A stretch of DNA of 64,000 nucleotides, from positions 65,099,581-65,163,580 of the forward strand of contig CM059576.1 of NCBI GenBank assembly GCA_030386875.1, given 5' to 3'. A model generated the notes under the pieces. That model was not told the origin of the DNA, did not search any database, and worked only from the letters and a program-made list of their open reading frames with translations. The position numbers and the translations under genes were made by a program. Position 1 is the first letter of the stretch; each line of letters starts with the position of its first letter. Origin of the DNA: Morinoia aosen. Taxonomy: Eukaryota; Arthropoda; Malacostraca; Amphipoda; Talitridae. Of the stretch, positions 52,229-63,944 are shown in pieces.

Positions 52229-55200
52229 TTGCCAGTGCCCGGGGTTGGAGCTGCTATCCCCGTTACAAAAAATGTGGTGTTGAAACCAGATACTATTATA
52301 CAGTCGACTTCTGTGGTGGATCCGCTTTTCTTGTGTAAAAATAAATTCGAATTACTAGGTGAACAAGAACTTGATGTAGGTGCAAATTCTGAACTACCTG
52401 TAGAAGTTTGTTTGTCAGCGACGATAATGAAAGAAGGTCGTTTAAGGAAAGAAAGCGATGGTTTATTTTCATTACGGCGTTCTAAGAAGCCTACAATTAT
52501 ATTACGTAATGATAACAAATTGATGAGCGCTCTAATCGACAGCGGTAGCGACAGATGTTTAGTGAGTTACCGGAATTTAAAAGGTATAAACGAGCGAATT
52601 AAGCCTAGTGCCTTGAGTATTCGGGGTGTGAATTCCAAAAGCCAGGTATCAGGAGAACTCGATCTTTGTATTACGCTGCCTAATAGTAAGGAAATCAATA
52701 CCAGCGCTTTGATTTTGAAGGATGCCGAATTTAAATATGACGTGATCCTTGGCAGAGATATTTTGCAGGACGCCGTGCTAAATTTTAAAGAAGGTTTTAT
52801 AGTTCTTGACGGAGTTAAAGTACCGTTTCATGATGTGCAGGAATTGCACGAGCAAAGTAGGAAGGAGATATTTTTGAATACTGTAAGTAATCCAGAATGT
52901 CTGATGGCGGACATGCTTGCGAATAGGAGGAAAATAAGGAGATATCTGCTGAAGCAGAGAGAATCAAAAATTGCGAGCCAGGAAAGTGGCGATAATAATG
53001 GTCTAGAGGTAAATACTGCAGAAGAGAGGGGTACCCCAGGCCCAACAATAGGGCGAGAGAATAATGGGAAAGTAAAAAATAAACAGGATGCGAAGAAAAT
53101 AAGAGAAACTAAGGAACATGCGAGAGGTTTGAAATATAGTAAAAAACGAGAAATAGTTGTTCATTGTGGAGCAGTGGAAATGCCCAGAAATTGCTTACGT
53201 GTTATTAACGGGTATGTCAAAAAGGCTAAGCCCGGAAGGTATATTATGAATAAGACAATTCTCGCGAATGGTATTTATGTCGCCGAATCCGTTGTGGATA
53301 TCAAGTCAAATGGGTTTGTCCCTGTAATGCTTTTGAACGTCTCGGAGGACGTGGTATATATGAGCGACAATACGATGTTAAGTACGATTGATGAGATTGA
53401 CGACATGGAAATTGAACACGAGACTTACATGTCTACCGTGCACGAAGCTGTGCGAGATGCAAATTTGTGCGATGCCCGAGATAATGCGGATCTACCCAAA
53501 GTCGACAGTGTTAATGGTGGAAAGTTCAATGCCATCTCTGGTAAAGACGTTGGTTTAGTATCTGCAGAAACGAGGCATTGTGGTAACGATAATCGTGTTG
53601 ATGAAGTGGGAATTAATGCAAACAAAGATGTTGTACCTGAAGGAGGTAGTAACGAGAGACGTCCTCTGACGTGTGACGATGTAAATTGTGAAAATGGTGA
53701 TGCTAAACCATTACTGATGAATTTATTAAACAATTTTAGAGACGTAATTACTCTCGAAGGCGAAAATATTGCAGTAACGAATGTCATGCGACATAATATT
53801 GTATTAAAACCTGATGCTCCAGTACTTAACATCCCTCCATATCGAATTCCACATAAGTATCAAAATGAATTGTTGCAAGCCAATAAACAGATGTTGGATC
53901 AAGGAATTATCGAGCCATCGAGCTCCGAATACAATTTTCCTTTAATCGTTGTGAAAAAGAAGTCGGGCGAGATTCGACCCGTCATAGATTTTCGTGAATT
54001 AAATAAAATAATTATCAAGGAAAGTTACCCCATTCCACGGATAGACGAAGTTCTTTATTCTTTAGGTGGTAATTGTATTTTTTCAAGTCTTGATCTCCGC
54101 TCAGCCTTTCATCAGGTCGAGTTGGAAGAGAAATGCCGTAAATTCACCGCGTTCAGTATCGGTTACGAGAAATTTCAGTTCAAGAGGTTGCCATTCGGGT
54201 TATCCTCGAGTCCATCAGTTTTCCAAAGAATCATTTCTTCTGTTCTTGCAAATATCATCGGTAAATTATGTTTTGTATTCCTTGATGATATACTAGTATT
54301 TTCCAAATCCATGAACCAACATCTGAAGGATTTACAGAGTGTTTTTGAGAAGCTACGTAGTGGAAATCTGTCCCTTAAACTTGAAAAATGTCATTTTCTA
54401 AAAAGCTCAATTGAATATCTTGGACACATTGTGTCGGCAGACGGAATCCGTTGCAAAGAATCGGAAAAACTACAAAAATTCCCGATTCCAAAAAATGTGA
54501 AAGAACTACAAAGTTTTCTAGGTGTGGCGAACTATTTCCGCAATCACATCCCGATGTTTGGTTCAATTTCATATCCTCTCTATCAATTGTTACAAAAAAC
54601 GTTGAATTTATCTGGACGCCTGAATGTCAGAAAGCTTTTGAAAAGATTAAATCTGTCTTAACATCAGATACCGTTTTAAAGCACCCTGATTTTTCCAAGC
54701 CTTTTCATGTATTTACAGATGCTTCAAACTATGGCATTGGAGCAGTACTTTTGCAACAAGATAATGATTCAAAAAAATCCATGAAGGCTATAGCATATTA
54801 CAGTAAAAGTTTAAATTCAACACAAAAGCGCTATTCAACGACGAAAAAAGAATTCTACGCCATTGTGAGCGCACTTAAAGCATTTAAATATCTCATTCTT
54901 GGATACCCGATCAATATCTACACTGATCACAAACCCCTACAACCTTTATTTTTCAAAAAGCTTCCTGACGATTCGGCTATGTCTCGATGGTGTCTAACAG
55001 TGCAATGTTTCGAACCCGTAGTAAAGTATTTCCCCGGTAAAAAGAATCTAGTTGCAGATTGCCTAAGTAGATTACCCGAGCATTTAACTATTTCTGATCT
55101 TGAAGAATGCTCAGAGTTCGATGAGGTTGACGTCTTGGCAGTAACTACCCGCCGTGGTGCACTGACCGCCGACGTAGACGATACAGACGCGACGCCCTCT

Positions 55201-56499
55201 AATCAAGTGGCGCCAGAGTCGACTGAAAAACCCCGACTGATTGACTACGTACCTCAGTTAAAAGACGTATCATGGACTTTAGACGAATTCCGAAACGAGC
55301 AACAACTAGACCCATTCTGTTCTGAGGTTAAGGACGCATTACTATCTAGTAGACAATCTACGATCCCTGACTTACAAAAATACTTAATTCTGAACGACAT
55401 ACTTTATAGACGACGACAAATAGACTCTAGGGAAAGTACTATTCTCACTTCGGTTATACCGACATCGCTCATGCACAAGGCGGTGCTGAGTATCCATTCC
55501 TTGTACCATACTGATGCCACGCATACGTTGTTTAAATTTAAGTTGCGTTATTTTCATTTATTGGAGAAGAGTATCATACGTAAATTTGTCAAAATGTGTG
55601 ATGTATGTAAGATTCTGAAAGCAACCAGTACTGTGCCTATTAAAATATTAGACGCTCCCATCGCTAAAGAACCGTTTGAGGTGGTATCAATGGACTTCCT
55701 TGGTCCTTTACCTGTCACAGATCAGCAGAATAAATATATTCTAATTTTGATTGATTTATTTTCGCGTTACTGTAATCTTTACGCGACAGCAGATCGATTA
55801 GCAGATACAGTTGTCTCTTGTCTGGACAGCTGCTTCTCAACCTTTGGCTATCCTAAAACACTTCTAAGTGACCAAGCTCTTGAATTTAAGTCTGCGGCAG
55901 TTAAAAAATTCTCTCAAATTCATTGTATTGCGAAAAAAGAGGTCCTCCCTTGGAGTCCTCACAGTAACGCTATTGTTGAACGTAATAATCGCAAAATTAC
56001 GAATTTGTTAAAACTATATATTAATTCTTTAGCGCATACGGAATGGGATCAGTGTCTCAACAGCACAGAGAACGCGATAAACAATAGTTTAAATACCACA
56101 TTGGGGGATACACCCTCGTTCATTGTTTTCAATCGCGATACGTGTCCGAGTTTTAGCGCTGTAACTTTCGAACCTAATTACAGTCACGACACGAACGTGG
56201 ATATGATAAGATTTCGTGCTCAGGAAGCAGCCCGCATTGTTGAAAACGTTAGAGCTACAATAATAAATAACACAAGTGAAAGAACTATGTATCACAACCT
56301 TCGACGCAAAAATAAAAATTTTGAACTGAATGACCGTGTCTTATTGCGCAATCACATGCGAAAAAACAAGCTAGATATCGCCTGGAATGGACCAGGTATT
56401 ATAACAAAAATTAACCGAAATTACGTAGAAATCAAAATAGGCAATAAAACATTCAGGAGTAATAAAAATCATGTACTACCTTTACGTAAAAAGTGTTGA
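52229..56499 (+). pseudogene. gypsy pol: protease, RT, RNase H, integrase
   Basis: The N-terminal third has a protease core (MSALIDSGSDRCLVSYRNLK) followed by KYDVILGRDIL, then a long linker with a VEMPRNCLRVINGYV-type domain and an acidic region. RT reads IRPVIDFRELNKIIIKESYP, SSLDLRSAFHQVELEEKCRK, FGLSSSPSVFQRI and FLDDILVFS. RNase H shows VFTDASNYGIGAVLLQQ and YTDHKPLQPL. Integrase shows the HHCC finger ending CDVCKILKA, SMDFLGPLPVT, LSDQALEFKS and SPHSNAIVERNNRK, then the GPGIITKINRNYVEIKI module. It is a standard Ty3/gypsy pol, with about one break. Confidence 0.9.
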
Positions 56500-57038
56500 A
56501 TGAATACTATGCGACTTACGACTGACGATGTTACTAGGTCCACATAATTCTATTGTGTGATGCTTGTTTCGATGTTAATTTTACGTATATTTTAATTGGA
56601 AATTTCCTTATATAACCGTATGTATTTACCTTAAATTTTCGTTTCGTTCTTGGTGTACCGTGTTATTACGTGCGAAATTGAGTAGTGAACATTTCCTCTT
56701 ACCTCCAAGGTTTACATCTGCCCGAGAGCCATGCTCGGTTCAATAACATCCTGTGTTTAGAAACGCGGCCCCTCATTGCTGTGGGAGCGAAGGCTGGCTC
56801 CCGATTTGTTTTGCAAATAGGTGTGCAGCTGTCGATGCCGTGTGGGATCAGCTACGTGCAGATTTGATGTTTTTTTTTTTTCTCATAGCAGCTGTCACCA
56901 ACTGTGACTATTGGTTTCTTTAATTAATTTGACGTAATAATAATTGATTGATAAATTTTTTTTTGTATGGCCATGCTAATTGAACTCTGTGTTTGTTTCA
57001 ATTTCAGACCGAGCACGCTCACGTTCCTGCCTTCCACG

Positions 57039-57356
57039 ATGGGAAATAAGATGACCCATGTGTCGGTGGAGGCACTCACAAATGCCCTGGAGCAACACCA
57101 GGGAAGAGTGTCCTCCGATTGGGTTAAGGCAAATGCCCTCGTCGACATCCTTCCCGATCGAATATCTGATTTAGGTATTCTCCTTCTCTTTCCTTTAACT
57201 CTGGGATTAGGGGTTTCCTTCTTCTATCTTCGTCGTGAACTTAACTTGCTGGCGGATCGCCTTCGCGCTGAAGATGCATTACTCCGTCGTCAGCAGCTCA
57301 GATCGAGCAACGCTGACCAACCACTGCGTCACCTGCAAGCAAATAGCGATGTTTAG
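57039..57356 (+). CDS. Accessory ORF after pol in the gypsy element (105 aa, one membrane segment)
   Basis: A 105-codon frame starts MGNKMTHVSVEALTNALEQH, where MGNK would allow N-myristoylation, and contains DILPDRISDLGILLLFPLTL followed by GLGVSFFYLRREL, a single hydrophobic segment of about 20 residues with flanking charges. The C-terminal 40 residues are an Arg/Leu-rich, coiled-coil-like stretch (LADRLRAEDALLRRQQL). A pyrimidine-rich acceptor (GTTTCAATTTCAG, ending at 57007) lies 32 bp upstream, so it could be expressed from a spliced RNA as env-position genes are. No similarity to an envelope is seen and it is too short for one. The upstream ATG at 56967 is less likely. Confidence 0.5.
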   Translation: MGNKMTHVSVEALTNALEQHQGRVSSDWVKANALVDILPDRISDLGILLLFPLTLGLGVSFFYLRRELNLLADRLRAEDALLRRQQLRSSNADQPLRHLQANSDV

Positions 57357-58629
57357 GTGTCAGTGAAGCATGTGTTTTTTCTTGTTTTTTAAATATGTGG
57401 ACTTTATTTTTTTGCGTGTCTTCTAAGCGACACTATTTTTCTCATGCGTTATAAAACGGAATTCTAGTTTTATGTTTAACATATACCTCAGGAATTAGTT
57501 ATAAGGTACTAAGTTGATTCCAGTTTTATTTTTGTGGTAATTCCTTCTAATTTTTAGCATTGATGTTCAAAAAATATATGATGTTCACGTAACTCAGTAT
57601 GTATTAATTGGTTTCCGAATTCAGTAAATGTTATGCGATTTTCTGATCAACTAAATTTCATAGACAATGCGTTGGAATTATTTTCATGCTTGATTATTCT
57701 TATATTTAACGAATGTAATGTTCTTACTACAAATTCATGGCAAGCATAAATCTTTATTTCTTAATTATGTTTGAATAAAAAGTATTTTACTTGTTGTTTC
57801 ACAGATGCGGTTTTCTATTTTTACTGCGTTTAGCATTTACACTGTTCATCACGAATTAATGTTTGCGGTAATTGTGATTTCATGGCGAATGTTGATGTAA
57901 ATGTAATCGGTACATACATGCGATGTTTAAAAATTATCCTATTTCATACGTAATGAATATAAAATTTTTTTTTTCCAAATATAACAAATAAATAAATTCT
58001 AAGTTGAAAATTTTATTAACGAAATTGGTTGTTGTTTTCAATTTAATATGATGCCTACGTAGTCTGATATTGATGTTGTTCGTTAATGTAGTAACGTTTC
58101 TTTTCTTCGATGAGTTCCTTACGGGTATTTCCAACGGTAGAGATAGTTAAATGTTGGTAGCTGGTACCGTAGATTTTTTTTGGTACGATATTTCTGAATG
58201 TCTTGACTATTTTTGCGGTATGCTGATATTGTTCTGTTGCGATTCTTGTCGACATTACTTCGACGCGTTTTACTTTTATTTACGGATGTTTTTCTGTTTC
58301 GATAAATATATTATTGTTGTTGTACTAGTGCGCTTTTCAATACAGGTTATTGCTTCAAAACGAGAATATCTTTCACTATTGTTTACGAAATATGTTCCTA
58401 ACCTGCGGCTATGACCTTATTTTTGTTGGTGGGGGTATATTGCGCATTTTCACTTTGCATACCTAAATCAAATTACATGGATGTGTTTATTTCTGTCACG
58501 AATTAGTAATTTTCAATCTTAGAAATTTTACGCCTTTAGATACCTTTGTCATTTCTTGGAGTTATGATTTTTACATTCTGAGCGATTTATTTCAATTTGA
58601 GTAATAATACAGGTATGGTGGGGGAGGTG
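57357..58629 (+). other. gypsy 3' untranslated region with polypurine tract
   Basis: AT-rich 1.27 kb without recognisable coding sequence. It ends in the purine run GGTATGGTGGGGGAGG next to the 3' LTR, the expected primer of plus-strand synthesis. Short open frames here (for example 58151-58414) show no family signature. Confidence 0.6.
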
Positions 58630-58853
58630 TGTGCCAATACGGTCACGCATTTCTCCTCGTACATAGGTTAGTACGTACCTTCAGTGCCACGCCTGGCGCG
58701 ACTTGGGCGTCGTGCGCCGCTGAGTCAGCAATTTGTGTGTATAAATGCCCCGTGTTCAGCTCTGCAGAGCGCATTTGGACCTACTACCTCTTTACGTCAA
58801 GTACACGTTGAAGTCTACTCGTCTACTCACTATCCACCTTTAGATACGGCATA
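58630..58853 (+). repeat. 3' LTR of the gypsy element
   Basis: 224-bp copy of 41224-41447 with no difference seen by eye. It is followed by the ATTA duplication and by LINE-A sequence. Confidence 0.93.
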
Positions 58854-58857
58854 ATTA

Positions 58858-59371
58858 GTTTTCTAGGAGGAAGGTGTTGAAGCAAATGTTTAATTTTGGC
58901 AACTAGATGGTGTTTAGATGGATGAAGTTGATTTATAGCCTGAATAGCACTGAGTGAGTCTGTGTACAAAATGAAGTCTTTTATTTGGGTTTCTGCAAAT
59001 TTCAATGCATAGTAAATCGCAGCAAGCTCTGCTGTGAGAATTGTAGACCTATCTGGGATTCTAGCCAGCATATTAACTTGTTGGGACCAAACTCCTGCTC
59101 CAGCTTTAGGACCTTGAACTGACTCGTCAGTGAACAATGCCATTCTATCTTTGTATTCTTCATGCAGTTGATTGTAAAGTTGTTTCCAGTCGCTTTCTGA
59201 TATGCAGTTTTTTTGAAAGCACCCCAGACTGACTTGACAATTTCCACTGATAGTTTGGTATTTATATTTGTTTGGGATGAGGCCTATATCTTCCATTTTA
59301 ACTTTTATCTCTTGAAAGAGGTTATATATGCGACCAGTGACTGGGAGAGGTTTTTTACTGTTTTGGAATAG
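58858..59371 (-). pseudogene. LINE-A ORF2 RNase H, part right of the gypsy insertion
   Basis: From right to left the minus strand gives LFQNSKKPLPVTGRIYNLFQ, then RMALFTDESVQGPKAGAGVW (first D), STILTAELAAIYYALKFAET (E) and FILYTDSLSAIQAINQLHPS (second D), ending KHLLQHLPPRKLI at the gypsy border. It is the type I RNase H of I-group LINEs. It continues on the other side of the gypsy element at 41219. The SINE at 59372 separates it from the RT. Confidence 0.88.
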
Positions 59372-59667
59372 CTGGTATGGGTGCTCGTCGTGTCGTGAGA
59401 CTAGCGAACTTGCCTCCGTCCAGGCAGACCCTGGTTCGAGTCCCGGCGCTGGTGGCGATTTTCTCTGTTGGGTATAAGGGAAAAATTCCAAGCACAATAC
59501 CCCACTCTACCCAGGTGTCTGAAATGGGTACCGGTCTTGACCGGGGGAAAGCGTAATGGCGTCCTGGCGTTAGTTATAAGGGATTTGAAAATCCAATGTA
59601 TAAGGTGATTTGTATCAGGCTTGAAATTGGAAATAAAGCATCCGTAGATGCCTTCATTATTATTATT
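59372..59667 (+). mobile_element. tRNA-derived SINE (copy 2) in LINE-A ORF2
   Basis: A tRNA-like head has a B-box GGTTCGAGTCC (about 59432-59442) and a body with CCCACTCTACCCAGGTGTCT, GAAATGGGTACCGG and GGCGTTAGTTATAAGG, the same order as in the SINE at 6618-6865. The 3' end is (ATT)n, TTATTATTATTAG. It sits on the plus strand, opposite to LINE-A, between RT and RNase H. A target duplication could not be fixed. Confidence 0.85.
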
Positions 59668-61180
59668 AGTCTAAACATATTGCTCGGACTGGATGGTTAG
59701 GAATGCTAAGTATCCTCAATGCATATTGACACAATTGGATTTTCCTTGCATATTCAAGTGGTAGTAAATTTGCTTTGGCTTCCACATTACTAACTTTGGT
59801 GCATCTCATTGCACCCAACATCAGGCATGCAGCAGCATACTGGACTCTGTCCAAGGATAACAGGTGGGTTGCACAGGCAGTGTCAAACAGAAAACTTCCA
59901 TATTCTAGTTTTGGCAATATAATGGTATGGTAGATAATTTTTAGTATTTTGTATTCTGCTGACCATTTCAGGTTGGATAAAATGCGCAGAAGCCTCAGGT
60001 CTTTTTGGCACTTTTGCGTGACTTCCTTGATGTGCAGACCCCATCTCAGTTGTGAGTCAAGGTTGAGTCCTAGGAACTTAAACTTCTTTACAAATTCTAT
60101 ATTTGTGTTGTTGTATTTTAGTTGGAAGGAAGGTTTTGTGTGTTTGTGGGTAAACACCATGCACTTGGTTTTTTCAGCAGATATTTGAAAGCCCCAGCAT
60201 TGTGACCAACTTAGAAGAATGTCCAGAGCTTCCTGCAAGATACTGAGAGCCTGAGCTAGGTTTGTATGAGTTATCCAGAATGCTCCATCATCTGCATAAA
60301 GAGATGTTTCTAGCACTGGAGGAAAATCCTGAAATATATCATTAATCATAACGTTGAATAGAGTAGGGCTAATGACTGATCCTTGAGGAACACCAGTATT
60401 TATTGTGCATACTCTTGATAAGACATTATTTATCCTCACCCTGATGTTGCGATTTTTTATAAAGGATGCAATCGTCTTAGGTAGATTTCCCTCAAGACCC
60501 ATAATTTCCAACTTTTTTAGCAGCCCATGATGCCATACCGTATCAAAAGCACGCGTTATATCAATAAATATGACAATGCAATAGTTCTGGAGCATGAGGG
60601 CTTTACGAATTGAATTTTCTAGGCGTGACATTCCGTCTAGAGTGGAATGAGTGGCTCTGAAGCCACTTTGGTTTTTATCAATTAGATTATTACTCTCCAG
60701 ATAAATGAGGAGTCTCCAATTAATGATTTTTTCAAATATTTTGCATAATGTTTTTGTGAAAGCAACTGGCCTGTATGATTTTGGGTCTGTAGGATCTTGG
60801 CCAGGTTTCAAAACTGGACAAATTACTGCCTCTTTCCAAGGCATGGGAATTTCTGAGTTCCAAACTATGTTAAACAGCTGTAAAACTGTATCTTTTTGAC
60901 TTTCATCCATATTTTTTATGAAGTCTATAGGGATCGTATCTGGGCCTGGTGTTTTGGTCTTGGAGCTGTTCAGTGCTCTTTCAAGTTCAGCATGGGCAAT
61001 TGGTCGGTTATATTGATGATGAGGAGCAGGAGTGAAATGTATAGGCAAATTTTCACTGATAACCTTATGTTCAAAAAATAAAGGATCATGAGTCTTACCT
61101 GTGCTATAGGATTTATATTGTTCTACTAGAATATCAGCCACATCTTTTGGACATGTGACCACCTCATTCAGGATTTTCAA
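59666..61180 (-). CDS. LINE-A ORF2 reverse transcriptase, 504-codon open stretch
   Basis: An uninterrupted minus-strand stretch contains KTKTPGPDTIPIDFIKNM, PMPWKEAVICPVLKPGQDP, SYRPVAFTKTLCKIFEKIIN, the fingers motif NQSGFRATHSTLDGMSR, FIDITRAFDTVWHHGLLKKL (first catalytic D), NTGVPQGSVISPTLFNVMIN, and SLYADDGAFWITH (YADD). The thumb and connection follow (FKFLGLNLDSQLRWGLHIKE; YHTIILPKLEYGS). It ends at the SINE insertion. All RT blocks are intact, although ORF2 as a whole is interrupted on both sides. Confidence 0.9.
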   Translation of the reverse strand: MKILNEVVTCPKDVADILVEQYKSYSTGKTHDPLFFEHKVISENLPIHFTPAPHHQYNRPIAHAELERALNSSKTKTPGPDTIPIDFIKNMDESQKDTVLQLFNIVWNSEIPMPWKEAVICPVLKPGQDPTDPKSYRPVAFTKTLCKIFEKIINWRLLIYLESNNLIDKNQSGFRATHSTLDGMSRLENSIRKALMLQNYCIVIFIDITRAFDTVWHHGLLKKLEIMGLEGNLPKTIASFIKNRNIRVRINNVLSRVCTINTGVPQGSVISPTLFNVMINDIFQDFPPVLETSLYADDGAFWITHTNLAQALSILQEALDILLSWSQCWGFQISAEKTKCMVFTHKHTKPSFQLKYNNTNIEFVKKFKFLGLNLDSQLRWGLHIKEVTQKCQKDLRLLRILSNLKWSAEYKILKIIYHTIILPKLEYGSFLFDTACATHLLSLDRVQYAAACLMLGAMRCTKVSNVEAKANLLPLEYARKIQLCQYALRILSIPNHPVRAICLD

Positions 61181-61192
61181 TGTTATTTGACT

Positions 61193-62295
61193 TCAGTTCT
61201 GTCTCCCATTTATTGCCCTGATTTTTCTCCATACCTCTGTTGATGAGCTTCTATTGTTTAGACTGGCTACATAACTTTTCCAACTTTCCGTTTTTTGCTT
61301 CGAGCACCGCCTTTCTAGAAATAGCTCGAGCCCTCTTAAATGCAATCCATTTTTGTAGATTTCCACGGTGTTTTTTATATTGATTGTATGCCCTACGATA
61401 TTCCCTGTGACTTTCTTTACATTTTCCATTCCACCAACAATTCACCTTCCGTGTAGCTGGGCCCATGCTACTCTTTTTCACACTGCCCTCTGTTGCATTA
61501 ACAATTGACTGTGTCACCACTTTGCAGGCCTCATCACATGTTAAGTTACTAAGATTGGGGAAGATCATGGCTTCTCTAAATTTGGGCCAGTTGGCTGATT
61601 TAAGGAGCCACCTATCTGGGAAATTCACCTGCAATATTTCTATATTTGAGCCCATGTACACTGGAAAGTGGTCTGACATCATGGTGTCTGGATGAGTTTC
61701 CACGTACGTTAGGAGGGAGTGCAAATCTTCTGTTACTAGTGTCAAGTCAATATGAGTGTAGTTTCCATTTGAGGATAAAAAAGTAGGGGCAGTGTTGTTT
61801 AACACAATCAGATTATTGTTGTAATCCAGTTCTCTATAATTCTGCCTCTTCTATCTATAAAGTTTGAGCCCCATGAATAGCTGTGGGCATTTGAATCCAT
61901 CAGAATGATGCTGGATCCCCTATTCAAGTTGCTTTTCTCTAGTAGATTATGACCTATTATATCATTATCAAGTGTTGGTGACAAATACATATTGATAATA
62001 TTGACTGGTTTCTTATTAATATACACTCTACATGCTACAACTTCTAAAGGAATGTTGTTTTGGATGGGTATACAAGGTATAGTATTATGTACATAAGTCA
62101 TTACCCATCTCCTCTATTATCTCTATCTTTCCTGTAGGGTGAAACATAGTTATTTAGTTTAGTTTGATTGTGATTTTGTAGGTGAGTTTCTTGTAGGCAA
62201 ATAATTTTTGGTTCATATTGATTAATAAGTAGCTGTAGGAAGGGAAGTTTAGAGAAATATCCTCTCATATTCCATTGCAATAAAGATAGGCTCAT
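61193..62295 (-). pseudogene. LINE-A ORF2 N-terminus: apurinic endonuclease
   Basis: ORF2 starts at ATG 62295, overlapping the ORF1 stop as TAATG, a coupling seen in other LINEs. The minus strand reads MSLSLLQWNMRGYFSKLPFL (N block), PKIICLQETHLQNHNQ (QET), INMYLSPTLDNDI, SSIILMDSNAHSYSWGS (DxNAHxxxWGS) and MMSDHFPVYM (SDHFPV). A linker with NCWWNGKCKESHREYRRAYN follows. Three frame changes break it before the RT. Confidence 0.85.
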
Positions 62296-63944
62296 TATGG
62301 GCTTATTAAAGAGGTGACATTTAGTTTAGTTAGCACTTCCGTTACAAGGTCTTCTGCATTCAGGATGTTACCAAGTTCTGTTAGTAGTTCAATACGTTCA
62401 GTGATTGAATTGGAGATTAGCATTTTGACAATTGTTGTGAGAAGTTTAAATATTATAGTTTTGAGAGATATTTCAATTTCCTTTTCTGAGATACTTTTAT
62501 TGCTTTGCTGGTTTTCAGAGGCAGGGTGGTTCCTTTTATTCAACTGAGAATTTACTATGTCACTATTAGTAGCCATTATGTTGCAAGTTTCTTCTGTGTT
62601 CTGTAAGGTTGGTGTGTTATGGTTCACAAGTTGACTAAATTCTATAGCTTTGTTTTCCATTGTTTTTTTTTGCGTAGACTGCTGCAATTCTGGGCTTTTA
62701 TGAGCATTCATAAGGGTGCCAGGATTCTGTGTTGATATGCCACAACTATGATGCAAGTTTTCTGAAATGATTACGTTTGCATATGTTTTTGGTATCAAAT
62801 TTTGAGATTCTGTTTGGGTTCCTGATAGTACAAGTGGGGGGAAGGAGTGTCTTGATTCTAAATTTGGAGGAGTATCTTGCTGCTGGTGGACTTGGGTTTG
62901 GTTTTGAATTATTTTCCTTGCATCTACAAATGAGATATTTTGACTTGCTTGGAGTTTACTGACTTTGTGTTCTTGTATATAAATAGGACATTCTTTTGAG
63001 GCAGATGTGTGGTTTCCTTTGCAGTTTGTACATACTGGATTTTCAGCGGCGCAGTCTTTTCCATCATTTTCTCGAGATGAGCAATTTTTGCAGACTTTCC
63101 GGTTTCGGCAGACTGAGGTGGTGTGCCCCCATCGCCAGCATTTGGTACATCGAATGGGATTGTTGTAGTAAGGATCTACTTTATAATTTGAATAGCCTGC
63201 TTTCAGCTCTGTTGGGCAAGTTCCAAGGAAGGTGAGTACAAACAAGGGTGAATTGGCACGCTTTGGGTCCATGTACATCTTACGTATACCGACAACACCA
63301 GAAAAGGCAAGTTGTTGCAACAAATCTTCCAATGAGTCTGACAAAAATTCTGGGGCATAAATCTTTCCATAGGAGGTATAAGCCCCCTATACTATTTGAG
63401 TCTTAACTGGTATTTCACCAAACTTGTTTAGGTTCATCAATGTTTTTACTTGCCTTTCTGTTTTGGCTTTTATAATTAGGTTGCCTGATTTTTTATACTC
63501 CACTTTTTCAACTTCCCGACAAATTAAATTTATTGTAGCTTGTAATTTAAATGGATTCAGTTTTGTCAAGTTCTGGCTATCATCTTGTGCACTTATTAGT
63601 ACATGCCTAACTGTATTTGGAATTTTGTCAGCATTTTCTGATAAATTAAGATCGATTTTAGCAGATTTCCTTCCTGCAGCATAGTTGAGGTTTTGATTCA
63701 GCTCTTCTTGATTATTTGGGATCATTAAAGTTGATTCAGATAGTGATACATTGCTGGAAAGGACTCCTGAGAGCTCAGACTCACTGCAGATTGATATATT
63801 GTGCTGGGACATTTCTGAATCCAAGACATTATGAGTTTCCCTCTTTTTTTTGCTCTGCAAGTCCAAAAACTCTTGGCTACTTTCCAGTGTTCTCTTAGAT
63901 GTGTTGTTACAGGATCTTTTACTTTTTTGTTTTGGGCTCCCATT
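62295..63944 (-). pseudogene. LINE-A ORF1, gag-like with zinc knuckles
   Basis: The minus strand carries two large open stretches (63387-63866 and 62295-63344). The first has RRESDK-like basic N-terminus and VEKVEYKKSGNLIIKAKTER, a segment matching the RRM-like fold region of I-type ORF1 proteins. The second has DPYYNNPIRCTKCWRWGHTT, then CKNCSSRENDGKDC and CTNCKGNHTSASKECPIY, three zinc knuckles, and a long Asn/Gln-rich C-terminus. Near 63950 the sequence shares PNNG with LINE-B ORF1. The true ATG probably lies to the right of the window. Confidence 0.75.

Larger units (their letters stand above)
41224..58853 (+). mobile_element. Ty3/gypsy LTR element inside LINE-A, itself holding BEL-2
   Basis: Two 224-bp LTRs (41224-41447 and 58630-58853) begin TGTGCCAATACGG and end GATACGGCATA; they look identical by eye. 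The element is flanked by a 4-bp target duplication ATTA (41220-41223 and 58854-58857) that restores the LINE-A frame, which confirms the borders. Without BEL-2 (43557-51299) it is about 9.9 kb. It carries gag, protease, RT, RNase H and integrase in Ty3/gypsy order plus small extra ORFs before gag and after pol. It is structurally complete and young; besides the BEL-2 insertion the coding part has about two breaks. Confidence 0.92.
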
